Source: Campylobacterota bacterium
GTDB lineage: Bacteria > Campylobacterota > Campylobacteria > Campylobacterales > Sulfurimonadaceae
Assembly: GCA_013153755.1 (NCBI GenBank)
Contig: JAADDU010000121.1
Coordinates: 1 to 8,021 of the forward strand
Length of the DNA stretch: 8,021 bases
Direction: 5' to 3'
Positions 1-6,328 of this stretch are shown here, in pieces; positions within the stretch are counted from its first letter, which is position 1, and each line of letters starts with the position of its first letter. The position numbers and the translations under genes were made by a program. The notes under the pieces are model-generated. The model was not told where the DNA came from. It saw only the letters and a program-made list of their open reading frames with translations, and made no database searches.

Positions 1-1
1 A

Positions 2-1450
2 AATACGATTTTTAAATTATCTTTAGATAGCAAAGAGTTTAAAACATATTATCTAAAAGTACAAAATAAGACAACATCTTTAAAATTTGGTTTGTTTTTA
101 AAAGAAGAAGTTGTTTTTTTGTATGATGAATATACTAAAAGATCTTTAATGGATGTTTTTTTTACAATCATTATTATGTTATTGATGTATAACTTGACAT
201 TGCTTTTTTATACAAAAAATAAAACATATTTTTTATATGCCTTTTATCTAGCGACACTTATCTCTCAACAGGCTACATACTTAGGATTAACACAGCTTTA
301 TATGCCTAGTTGGTTTGTTTACTATGATGATTTAAGTGTTGTCTTTAAAGTAAATATGGTATTTATTGCAGCTGCTTTTTTTGCAAAGAGCTTTTTGGAG
401 ACAAAAAATTATCCAAAAATAAATACCATATATAATATAATTATTTCAGCAGGCTTTCTCGAGATATTTTTATTAGGTATGCCATCTTTTTATTATCCAG
501 AAATAGGTATTGTTACAGCATTTAGTTTTGTTATTTTTAATATGTATGCCGGTTTTTATGTATATATAAGTGGTTACAAGCAGGCAAGATTTTTTGTTGT
601 AGGTTGGAGCTTTCTTGTTATAGGTTTTATTGTTATGATTTTTGATAGTTTAGGCATCATTACTGTTATGCATAAAGTTTCAAATATTATAATGTTTCTA
701 ACAGCTTTTGAAGCTGTTGTTTTGTCTTTAGCATTTTTAGATAGATATATGATTTTAAAACAAGAAAAAGAGCAAATAAATAAAATTTTATTAAATACTC
801 TTAATGAGAAACAAATAGAGATAGAACTACAGATAAATAAAAAAACAAAAGACCTTTGTGATGCATTAGAAAATAAAAAGATACTTTTAAAAGAGTTACA
901 ACATAGAACAAAAAATAATCTTCAGCTCATTCTATCTCTTATACGGATGCAATCAGATGGCTCTAGTGAAGGTGTAAAACATAAGTTTAAAAACTTAGAA
1001 GGGCGTATATCTGCTATAGCAAAAAGTCATCAACTCTTATATTTAAAAGATGATTTACAAAAGATAAATATGGATGAGTACATAAATGAACTATGTAATG
1101 ATTTGGAAAACTTAAGTGAAAAAGAGCTTATAATAGATATACAAGCAAGACAAATTTATATGCCACTTAGAGAAGCTAGTTATATAGGTTTGATCATAAA
1201 TGAACTTATAACTAACTCTATAAAATATGTAAATTTAACAAATATCATTATAAGTATAGATATGCTAAAAAATGGTGCCAAATATCTTTTAATAGTTAAA
1301 GATAATGGTAATGGTTTTGAGTATGATAAATTAAGTAGTGAAGGGATAGGGTTGAAACTTGTACAGATATTGGTAGAATCTCAGCTGGGTGGTAATTTAG
1401 AAATACAAATCAAAGATGGATGTAGATACATGATAGAGTTCCAGTTATGA
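2..1450 (+). CDS. 7TMR-DISM sensor histidine kinase with HisKA_2 transmitter (5' partial)
   Basis: This is a membrane sensor kinase that should phosphorylate the overlapping response regulator. The frame is open from base 2 with no stop, so the true start lies before the window; the first ATG-like codons inside are not the start. Counting from base 2, residues 1-45 look like the end of an extracellular sensor domain. Seven hydrophobic helices follow at about residues 51-247, the pattern of the 7TMR-DISM family. A charged, probably coiled-coil linker spans about 250-290. The HisKA_2 box reads LLKELQHRTKNNLQL with the phospho-acceptor His at residue 301. The ATPase domain shows the N box (NELITNS, Asn 400 and 405), a G1 box (DNGNGF, Asp 434) and a GIGLKLV G2 box. 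The stop overlaps the next start as ATGA, so the two genes are probably translationally coupled. Ligand unknown. Family assignment is firm; partner assignment rests on adjacency. Confidence 0.93.
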   Translation, partial: NTIFKLSLDSKEFKTYYLKVQNKTTSLKFGLFLKEEVVFLYDEYTKRSLMDVFFTIIIMLLMYNLTLLFYTKNKTYFLYAFYLATLISQQATYLGLTQLYMPSWFVYYDDLSVVFKVNMVFIAAAFFAKSFLETKNYPKINTIYNIIISAGFLEIFLLGMPSFYYPEIGIVTAFSFVIFNMYAGFYVYISGYKQARFFVVGWSFLVIGFIVMIFDSLGIITVMHKVSNIIMFLTAFEAVVLSLAFLDRYMILKQEKEQINKILLNTLNEKQIEIELQINKKTKDLCDALENKKILLKELQHRTKNNLQLILSLIRMQSDGSSEGVKHKFKNLEGRISAIAKSHQLLYLKDDLQKINMDEYINELCNDLENLSEKELIIDIQARQIYMPLREASYIGLIINELITNSIKYVNLTNIIISIDMLKNGAKYLLIVKDNGNGFEYDKLSSEGIGLKLVQILVESQLGGNLEIQIKDGCRYMIEFQL

Positions 1451-2112
1451 AAAATGTACTTATAGTAGAAGATGAAAGTTTGGTGGCTTTAGAGATTTCA
1501 AGTTATATCAAAAGTGTTGGGTTTTGTGTGTCTGGTATTGCATCTAGTGCTTTAGAAGCTTATAAGATAGTGGATAAAAATGATATAGACTTAATCTTAA
1601 TGGATGTTTTACTAAAAGGTGATGAGGATGGGGTGACTTGTGCAAAAAATATAAAAAACACTAAAGATATACCCATCATATATATAAGTGCTTTTAGTGA
1701 TGATGAAACACTAAATAGAGCTATCCAAACTGATCCAAGTTCGTATTTGATTAAACCGTTTAACCGAAAAGAGCTAAAGGTAGCTATGAATATAGCAACA
1801 AAACATCATCATTCAGCACTTAGAGTAGGGGATATTATTTTTGATGATGAATTTTCATTTGATAGTGCTTCTAAAGAGTTGATAATGCAAGGGGAAGTAG
1901 TGCATCTAACAAGGCAAGAAAGGCAACTCTTATCTTTGCTTATAGAATCAAAAAATAATGTTGTTGATATATATACTATAGAAAATGAGATTTGGCCAGA
2001 TAAACAGAGTAATGAAAATACAAGAAGAGCATTGATTTCTAGACTTCGATTAAAATTAAAGTATAAATTTTTACAAACAGTTCACTCCGTTGGATATAAG
2101 ATAACCGTTTAA
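1447..2112 (+). CDS. Response regulator, receiver plus winged-helix DNA-binding domain
   Basis: A 221-residue cytoplasmic transcription regulator, presumed target of the overlapping HisKA_2 kinase. The receiver covers about residues 1-115: acidic pocket E8/D9, phospho-acceptor D53 (LILMDVLL), switch Ser 81 and conserved Lys 103 (LIKPF). A winged-helix (Trans_reg_C, OmpR/PhoB type) domain covers about 128-221, with LTRQERQLLSLL before the recognition helix and the terminal HSVGYKI wing. The receiver style (LMDVLLKGDEDG, PIIYISAFSDDE, SSYLIKPF) is the one usually found with HisKA_2 kinases, often as a stand-alone receiver or with other outputs, here joined to an OmpR-type output. The start ATG lies within the kinase stop (ATGA). 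No obvious Shine-Dalgarno precedes it, which fits translational coupling. Target genes are unknown; no repeat operator was recognised near it. Confidence 0.93.
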   Translation: MKNVLIVEDESLVALEISSYIKSVGFCVSGIASSALEAYKIVDKNDIDLILMDVLLKGDEDGVTCAKNIKNTKDIPIIYISAFSDDETLNRAIQTDPSSYLIKPFNRKELKVAMNIATKHHHSALRVGDIIFDDEFSFDSASKELIMQGEVVHLTRQERQLLSLLIESKNNVVDIYTIENEIWPDKQSNENTRRALISRLRLKLKYKFLQTVHSVGYKITV

Positions 2113-2116
2113 AACA

Positions 2117-2125
2117 TGGTATAAT
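2117..2125 (+). promoter_or_regulatory. Extended -10 promoter for the aldehyde dehydrogenase gene
   Basis: TGGTATAAT is a perfect extended -10 (TGn plus TATAAT) placed 4 bases after the upstream regulator's stop codon. Transcription would start near 2131-2133, giving a leader of about 20 nt that contains the Shine-Dalgarno. No clear -35 is visible, as is common for housekeeping promoters in Campylobacterota. It suggests the aldehyde dehydrogenase unit is transcribed independently of the two-component genes. Predicted from sequence only. Confidence 0.65.
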
Positions 2126-2138
2126 TTTAAAAATATAT

Positions 2139-2146
2139 AGGGGTGA
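2139..2146 (+). promoter_or_regulatory. Shine-Dalgarno that decides the aldehyde dehydrogenase start
   Basis: AGGGGTGA lies 5 bases before ATG 2152. An in-frame GTG at 2143 sits inside this motif and has no ribosome site of its own, so ATG 2152 is the better start. Confidence 0.75.
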
Positions 2147-2151
2147 ATTTT

Positions 2152-3567
2152 ATGGAAGCAAAGATATTTTTTGGCTCATTAGAAGCTAGTCATGATAAGG
2201 TTACTAAAAGAATCAGTCCCTATACTTCAGAAGTGGTTTCAACTGCTCCTTTATGTACTAAAGAAGATGCTCTAAAAGCTCTTAAAATTGCTCAACATGC
2301 AACAAAAGAAGCTAAAACTTCAACACTTTCTCAAAGATGTTCTTGGCTTTTAGATGTTGCATCTAAGTTAAAACAAAACAAAGAAGATATAGCAAAAACT
2401 ATAACTGATGAAGTTGGAAAACCCATCACATTTTCAAGGGTTGAGGTTGATAGATGTATAGAAACTATAACTTTGTCTGCTGAAACTATGCGTACAATGA
2501 ATGGGGAAACCATAAATACAGATGCAATGCCAAGTGGTAAAAAGACAACTGCTTTTTTCTCACGCGTACCTGCTGGTGTTGTTGTTGCCATTACTCCTTT
2601 TAACTTTCCACTAAACCTCATAGCTCACAAGATAGCTCCAGCTTTAGTTGCTGGTAATTGTGTTGTTTTAAAACCAACACCTGAAGCTCCTTTAACTGCT
2701 TACAAGTTTGCAAAACTTTTTATAGAGAGTGAGTATGCCATCAAAGATGCACTAAGTGTAGTGTATGGAGATGTAGAAGTTGGAAGTACCCTTGTAACTT
2801 CTGATATACCTCGTGTTATCTCTTTTACTGGTAGTGTACCTGTTGGAAATATCATCATCAAATCAGCTGGAATCAAAAAGGTATCGCTAGAACTTGGTGG
2901 AAATGCAGCTACTTTCATAGATAAAAGTGCAGATTTAGATTTGGCAGCTTCTCGTTGTGCTTTAGGTGCATTTGTAAACTCTGGACAAGTTTGTATCTCT
3001 CTTCAGCGTATCTATGTAGATGCGGAGGTTTATGATGAATTTGCTAAAAAAATGGCAGAGGAAACTAAAAAGCTTGTAGTTGGCTCCCCTTATGAAGATG
3101 ATACTTTTATGGGTCCACTCATAGATGATGAAGCAGTTGAGCGTGCGATGAAGTGGGTAGATAGTGCCATAAAAGAGGGTGCAATAGCACTCTTAAAACC
3201 ACATAGTGAAGGTAGGATGTTTAATCCATGCGTGATGGCTAATGTAAGAGATGATATGGCTATAGTTTGTGAAGAAGTTTTTGCTCCTATAGTTTCACTT
3301 GTAAAAGTTGATAGTTTTGATGATGCTCTACCAAGGATGAATAACTCCCCTTATGGACTTCAGTTCTCAATCTTTACAAATGATTTAAGTCTTACACAAA
3401 GAGCTATTTCGGAGTTAGATGCAGGGGGTGTTGTTATAAACGATATGCCAACTTTGCGTTTTGATATACAACCCTATGGTGGTATAAAACTCAGTGGAAT
3501 AGGAAGAGAAGGCCCAAGATTTGCTATAGAAGAGTTTAGTGAAATAAAATCAGTGGTAATTTGTTAG
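2152..3567 (+). CDS. NAD(P)-dependent aldehyde dehydrogenase (GapN/lactaldehyde dehydrogenase-like)
   Basis: A 471-residue soluble aldehyde dehydrogenase, full length for the superfamily, oxidising an aldehyde to its acid with NAD(P). Counting from ATG 2152: oxyanion-hole Asn 151 in TPFNFPLN, cofactor Lys 174 in VLKP, nucleotide loop FTGSVPVG (225-232), general base Glu 247 in LELGG, catalytic Cys 281 in SGQVCIS, and Glu 375 in EEVFAP. All core catalytic residues are present. The residue aligned with the NAD-selecting Glu after LKP appears to be Pro 177, so NADP use is possible (inference). The SGQVCISLQRIYV and EEVFAP style resembles the GapN/lactaldehyde/y4uC-type subgroup, but the substrate cannot be read from sequence. 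It has its own extended -10 and a strong Shine-Dalgarno. The DUF523 gene follows after 7 bases, so the two are very likely co-transcribed. Confidence 0.93.
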   Translation: MEAKIFFGSLEASHDKVTKRISPYTSEVVSTAPLCTKEDALKALKIAQHATKEAKTSTLSQRCSWLLDVASKLKQNKEDIAKTITDEVGKPITFSRVEVDRCIETITLSAETMRTMNGETINTDAMPSGKKTTAFFSRVPAGVVVAITPFNFPLNLIAHKIAPALVAGNCVVLKPTPEAPLTAYKFAKLFIESEYAIKDALSVVYGDVEVGSTLVTSDIPRVISFTGSVPVGNIIIKSAGIKKVSLELGGNAATFIDKSADLDLAASRCALGAFVNSGQVCISLQRIYVDAEVYDEFAKKMAEETKKLVVGSPYEDDTFMGPLIDDEAVERAMKWVDSAIKEGAIALLKPHSEGRMFNPCVMANVRDDMAIVCEEVFAPIVSLVKVDSFDDALPRMNNSPYGLQFSIFTNDLSLTQRAISELDAGGVVINDMPTLRFDIQPYGGIKLSGIGREGPRFAIEEFSEIKSVVIC

Positions 3568-3574
3568 GACAATT

Positions 3575-4018
3575 ATGAAAAAAAAGAAAAAAGTTATCAT
3601 CTCAGCTTGTCTTTTAGGTCATCTTTGTAGATATGATGGTAAGACTAAAAAAAGTACAGAGATAGCTGATGCTTTTAGTGAGTATGAGATTATACCTTTT
3701 TGTCCTGAAGCTCCTGTTTTTGGTACTCCAAGAGAGAGGATAAGTGTGGTTGAGGTAGATGCAGAGCAAAAAATTTTAACATACACTTCAAATAAAGATG
3801 TAACTAAGGTTTTAGAAGATGAAATTTCATCTTTTATAAAACTTCATCCAAGTGCAGATATGATAGTTTTAAAGTCAAAAAGTCCAAGTTGTGGATTAGA
3901 AACTACACCTATTTTAAATGAATCTAGAGAAAAAATTGGCATTGGAAGTGGAATAGCTGCAAAAATGTTTTTAAAAAACTATATAGACACTAAGATAGTT
4001 GATGAGTACAAGATATAG
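3575..4018 (+). CDS. DUF523 family protein (TudS-like iron-sulfur desulfidase candidate)
   Basis: A 147-residue cytoplasmic protein of the DUF523 (COG1683, YbbK-like) family. Hallmarks seen: SACLLG and LCRYDG near the N-terminus (Cys 12, Cys 18), PFCPE (Cys 43), GTPRE, and KSPSCG (Cys 106). The length and order match stand-alone DUF523 proteins. One family member, TudS, is a [4Fe-4S] enzyme that removes sulfur from 2-thiouracil using three conserved cysteines, so a cluster-dependent desulfidase or related sulfur role is plausible, but activity here is inference. The Shine-Dalgarno AGGA overlaps the aldehyde dehydrogenase stop (TAG), placing the start ATG 7 bases downstream and implying co-expression. 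A lysine-rich start (MKKKKK) is followed directly by the first conserved strand, so the start looks correct. Confidence 0.88.
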   Translation: MKKKKKVIISACLLGHLCRYDGKTKKSTEIADAFSEYEIIPFCPEAPVFGTPRERISVVEVDAEQKILTYTSNKDVTKVLEDEISSFIKLHPSADMIVLKSKSPSCGLETTPILNESREKIGIGSGIAAKMFLKNYIDTKIVDEYKI

Positions 4019-4043
4019 TCTTTGAGTCAAGCAAAGACTATAT
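4013..4043 (+). repeat. Perfect hairpin across the DUF523 stop codon
   Basis: A 12-bp perfect inverted repeat (arms 4013-4024 and 4032-4043, left arm ATATAGTCTTTG) encloses a 7-nt loop and spans the TAG stop of the DUF523 gene. No U-tract follows; instead the right arm runs straight into AAGGAG. It is therefore not a canonical intrinsic terminator. It may protect the mRNA 3' end, act as a weak or factor-assisted terminator, or control access to the downstream ribosome site. Confidence 0.6.
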
Positions 4044-4056
4044 AAGGAGAATCGTA

Positions 4057-4140
4057 ATGAGGATTATATATATAAATAGTTACAAAAGTGTTAATAAGTT
4101 ATATAATTTAAAAAGTCATCTTTTGCTAACACTTTACTAA
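4057..4140 (+). CDS. Possible 27-residue small ORF with strong ribosome site
   Basis: ATG 4057 to TAA 4138-4140 encodes 27 residues beginning MRIIYINSYK and ending HLLLTLY. It is supported mainly by a good Shine-Dalgarno (AAGGAG, 4044-4049) at 7-base spacing, directly after the hairpin at the end of the DUF523 gene. There is no recognisable domain, and the ORF ends inside the direct repeat of the next promoter. It could be a small protein in the aldehyde dehydrogenase unit, a leader peptide, or chance in AT-rich DNA. No homology can be claimed. Confidence 0.25.
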   Translation: MRIIYINSYKSVNKLYNLKSHLLLTLY

Positions 4141-4157
4141 CATTGAAAATGTATAAT
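4126..4157 (+). promoter_or_regulatory. Promoter with 11-bp-period direct repeat before the response regulator
   Basis: Two exact copies of CTAACA (4126-4131 and 4137-4142) are 11 bp apart, one helical turn, and cover the expected -35 position of a perfect -10 TATAAT at 4152-4157. This is the usual layout for activation by an OmpR/PhoB-type regulator binding as a head-to-tail dimer. The gene controlled encodes such a regulator, so autoregulation is likely. An inverted copy of the motif (AAAGTGTTA, 4085-4093) lies upstream and pairs with 4127-4135. Binding is inferred, not shown. Confidence 0.55.
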
Positions 4158-4162
4158 AGTAT

Positions 4163-4792
4163 ATGAAAAAAATATTACTACTAGAAGATGATACCCTTTT
4201 AGCTCAAACATTATGTGAACTTTTAGAATTAAATGGTTATGAAGTTACTCTCGTGTCTAGTGGAGATGATGCTAGTGAAATGAGCTATAGCCATAAGTAT
4301 GATTTGTATATATTTGATATAAATGTACCAGATATAAATGGTATAGATTTGTTAGGTTACTTAAGAGAAGCGAATGATGATACTCCTGCTATCTTTATAA
4401 GTGCTTTGCTTGATTTAAACTCCATATCTAAAGCTTTTAGTGTTGGTGCAGAAGATTATATAAAAAAACCATTTTTCCCTCAAGAGCTTATCATTAGAGT
4501 TGATGCTAAGCTAAAAATTAAAGAAACTACGATAAAGTATAAAAATTTAGAATATGATATAAATACTAAGATTTTAAAGATAAAAAACCAAACAGTAGCT
4601 TTAGGAGAAGTTCAAGAGCAACTTTTGGAATTATTTATAACAAATATAGGTAAAATTATGGATAAAGATATACTTATGGAGTGTTTGGAAAAACCGACAC
4701 CAACAGCATTACGAGTTGCCATAAATAAATTAAAACAAACTACACAAATAGATATAAAAAATATCCGTGGTGTTGGATATGTAGTTGAGTAA
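4163..4792 (+). CDS. OmpR-family response regulator
   Basis: A 209-residue cytoplasmic DNA-binding regulator, partner of the kinase encoded next. The receiver spans about residues 1-115: acidic pocket E8/D9/D10, phospho-acceptor D52 (YIFDINVPDING), switch Ser 80 (AIFISA), and conserved Lys 101 (YIKKPF). The compact winged-helix output spans about 122-209 and ends with NIRGVGYVVE, the typical wing. MKKILLLEDD at the N-terminus is the standard family beginning, so ATG 4163 is well supported even though no Shine-Dalgarno precedes it. The -10 box ends only 5 bases before it, so the transcript is probably leaderless. The last 8 bases overlap the kinase gene. By size, kinase partner and promoter style it resembles DccR-type regulators of Campylobacter; orthology is not established here. 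Confidence 0.93.
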   Translation: MKKILLLEDDTLLAQTLCELLELNGYEVTLVSSGDDASEMSYSHKYDLYIFDINVPDINGIDLLGYLREANDDTPAIFISALLDLNSISKAFSVGAEDYIKKPFFPQELIIRVDAKLKIKETTIKYKNLEYDINTKILKIKNQTVALGEVQEQLLELFITNIGKIMDKDILMECLEKPTPTALRVAINKLKQTTQIDIKNIRGVGYVVE

Positions 4793-5843
4793 AGTAGAGT
4801 TAGAATCATTTTTAAAGAGTTTTTTACTATTTTTTAGTTCATTAGGTACTCTTTTAGTTATCTTATTTTATCTAAATTATCAAAAAGATATACAAACTTT
4901 AGATGAACAACTTTTTTCACAAATGCGTGTTTGTAGTTTTGATTTAAAGTGTAAAAAATTTGATATAGATTTTGTACAAGAAGATAAAGAATTATATAAA
5001 CTATATAAGAACAAAGAGGGCTTAAGTAGTTTTTATCCAATCCCTAGCTCAAAAAAATACCTTATGATTATAAAGTTTAAACAGCAAAACTATAAAAAAG
5101 AGCTTGAGAAACTGCAAACAAAAGCTATATGGCAATTTGTAGTTGTTCTTGGAATTGTTTTTTTACTTTCTATACTATTTTCATTCTATGCACTTTCACC
5201 TTTAAGAAATGCTCTATCATTAACTCAAGAGTTTATAAAGGATATTTTACATGACTTTAATACCCCCTTAGCTTCTTTAAGGTTAAATAGTTCTATGTTA
5301 AAAGATGAAATAGGGGAAAATAGTAAGGTTATCAGAATAGAAAACAGTGTTGAAAATATATTGGAACTTCAAACGCATCTTCGTTCGTACCTTTTAAATC
5401 ATGCGTTAGAGAAAGAAAGATTTGACCTAAAAGAGTTAGTAGATACCCGTATAAAAATGATAGAAAAAAATTATCCAGATATTAGATATTCCATAGATAT
5501 GCAAAAGATAAAAATAGAGCTAAACAAAGAAGCTTTTACAAGGATAGTTGACAATATTTTAACTAATGCTTTTAAGTATAATACTAAAAATGGTTTTGTA
5601 AAGATAAGTTATAGTAAAATTAGTTCAAAATTATCTATATCAGATAAAGGTATTGGGATTAAAAATCCAAAAAAGATTTTTGAGAGGTTTTATAAGGAAA
5701 ATGATAGAGGTATCGGTATAGGACTTCATATAGTTAAAAAGCTTTGTGATGAATTAAAGATAAAGATAGTTGTAAAAAGTAAGATAGGAGAGGGAACAAC
5801 TTTTGTATTACATCTACCTAGTGAGGTGCTTATAAATGACTAA
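4785..5843 (+). CDS. Two-transmembrane sensor histidine kinase
   Basis: A 352-residue inner-membrane kinase paired with the upstream regulator. The likely start is TTG 4785, inside the regulator's last codons, with a GGA 7 bases upstream; no ATG in frame precedes the first membrane helix. Helix 1 is about residues 11-31, a periplasmic loop of roughly 83 residues follows, and helix 2 is about 115-136. There is no obvious HAMP domain; the H-box (LHDFNTPLASL, His 156) comes about 20 residues after helix 2. The ATPase domain has an N box (DNILTNAFKYN, Asn 257 and 261), G1 (SDKGIGI, Asp 287), F box (IFERFY) and G2 (GIGIGLHIV). The H-box has Asp instead of the usual Glu after His and FNT in place of the common LRT/LKT. 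The loop carries a Cys 50/Cys 56 pair (VCSFDLKC) that could form a disulfide. The envelope genes immediately downstream suggest it senses an envelope state. Confidence 0.92.
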   Translation: MSKVELESFLKSFLLFFSSLGTLLVILFYLNYQKDIQTLDEQLFSQMRVCSFDLKCKKFDIDFVQEDKELYKLYKNKEGLSSFYPIPSSKKYLMIIKFKQQNYKKELEKLQTKAIWQFVVVLGIVFLLSILFSFYALSPLRNALSLTQEFIKDILHDFNTPLASLRLNSSMLKDEIGENSKVIRIENSVENILELQTHLRSYLLNHALEKERFDLKELVDTRIKMIEKNYPDIRYSIDMQKIKIELNKEAFTRIVDNILTNAFKYNTKNGFVKISYSKISSKLSISDKGIGIKNPKKIFERFYKENDRGIGIGLHIVKKLCDELKIKIVVKSKIGEGTTFVLHLPSEVLIND

Positions 5844-5860
5844 CACTCTTATGCGACAAT
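5829..5860 (+). promoter_or_regulatory. Possible second copy of the direct-repeat promoter, before the secreted protein gene
   Basis: CTTATA (5829-5834) and CTAACA (5840-5845) have the same 11-bp period as the repeat before the regulator gene. A -10-like GACAAT (5855-5860) follows 9 bases after the second repeat, the same spacing as there. The first half-site matches CTAACA at only 4 of 6 positions and the -10 is imperfect. The element overlaps the kinase stop codon. Read-through from the kinase gene is also possible, as no terminator intervenes. Confidence 0.35.
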
Positions 5861-5885
5861 AACACTATTAAGAAAAGGATAAATT

Positions 5886-6314
5886 ATGAAAAAAACAATT
5901 TTAGTAGCATTTGCCTTATTGGGAACAATGAGCTTAGCAGACAATATAGGTTCAGCAGTAGACCTTAAGATAGCAGCTATAGAAAAAGCTTCAAATCCAC
6001 AAGAGAGGGTAAAACTTGTAAATGAGTTTAAGGTAACTTTAGCAAATATGAGTGCAAATGAAAGAGCCTCTGCGATAAGTCAACTTCGTTCATCTACGCA
6101 AGGTAAAAAAACATCTCAAAATATGCAAATAAAACAGCAAGTTCAAATTCATCAGATGCAAGATATACAAAATGCTGCTTCACAACAGATGATGCAACAG
6201 CAAAATGCTATGTCTCAAGCTATATCTGAAGGTGTTTTACAAATGGGTAGTGGTTTAGTTAATAACCCTATTAATAATATTGGAAATAACATAAATTTCC
6301 CAATACAACGCTAA
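5886..6314 (+). CDS. Small secreted Gln/Met-rich protein of unknown function
   Basis: I do not recognise a named family. The 142-residue product begins with a clear Sec signal peptide (MKKTILVAFALLGTMSLA, likely cleaved before Asp 19), so it should be periplasmic. Residues 25-70 look helical with mixed charge (KIAAIEKA, ERVKLVNEFKV, NERASAISQL). Residues 78-120 are rich in Gln and Met (repeated QQ, QM and MM steps), and the tail (124-142) is rich in Asn, Pro and Ile. No cysteine is present. The ATG follows AAGGA at 6-base spacing. It lies 42 bases after the kinase gene and 14 bases before an outer-membrane protein gene, so it may be an output of, or a partner for, the neighbouring two-component system. 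A Met/Gln-rich segment could bind metal or form a flexible coiled coil; both are guesses. Confidence 0.8.
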   Translation: MKKTILVAFALLGTMSLADNIGSAVDLKIAAIEKASNPQERVKLVNEFKVTLANMSANERASAISQLRSSTQGKKTSQNMQIKQQVQIHQMQDIQNAASQQMMQQQNAMSQAISEGVLQMGSGLVNNPINNIGNNINFPIQR

Positions 6315-6328
6315 GAATAGGAGGCTAA

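Noticed and set aside
2331..2918. Minus-strand open frames inside the aldehyde dehydrogenase gene
   Set aside because: They mirror a strongly conserved coding frame on the + strand, show no domain, and have no supporting ribosome site.
4013..4043. Hairpin after DUF523 as an intrinsic terminator
   Set aside because: The stem is perfect but no U-tract follows the right arm; it runs into AAGGAG. Kept as a hairpin only.
4612..5040. Minus-strand open frames opposite the second regulator and kinase
   Set aside because: They overlap firmly identified + strand genes and read as low-complexity antisense translations.
5841..5866. The two TAACACT copies as a simple operator pair
   Set aside because: Their 19-bp spacing places them on different faces of the helix, unlike the 11-bp repeats elsewhere, so the 5829/5840 pair was preferred as the model.
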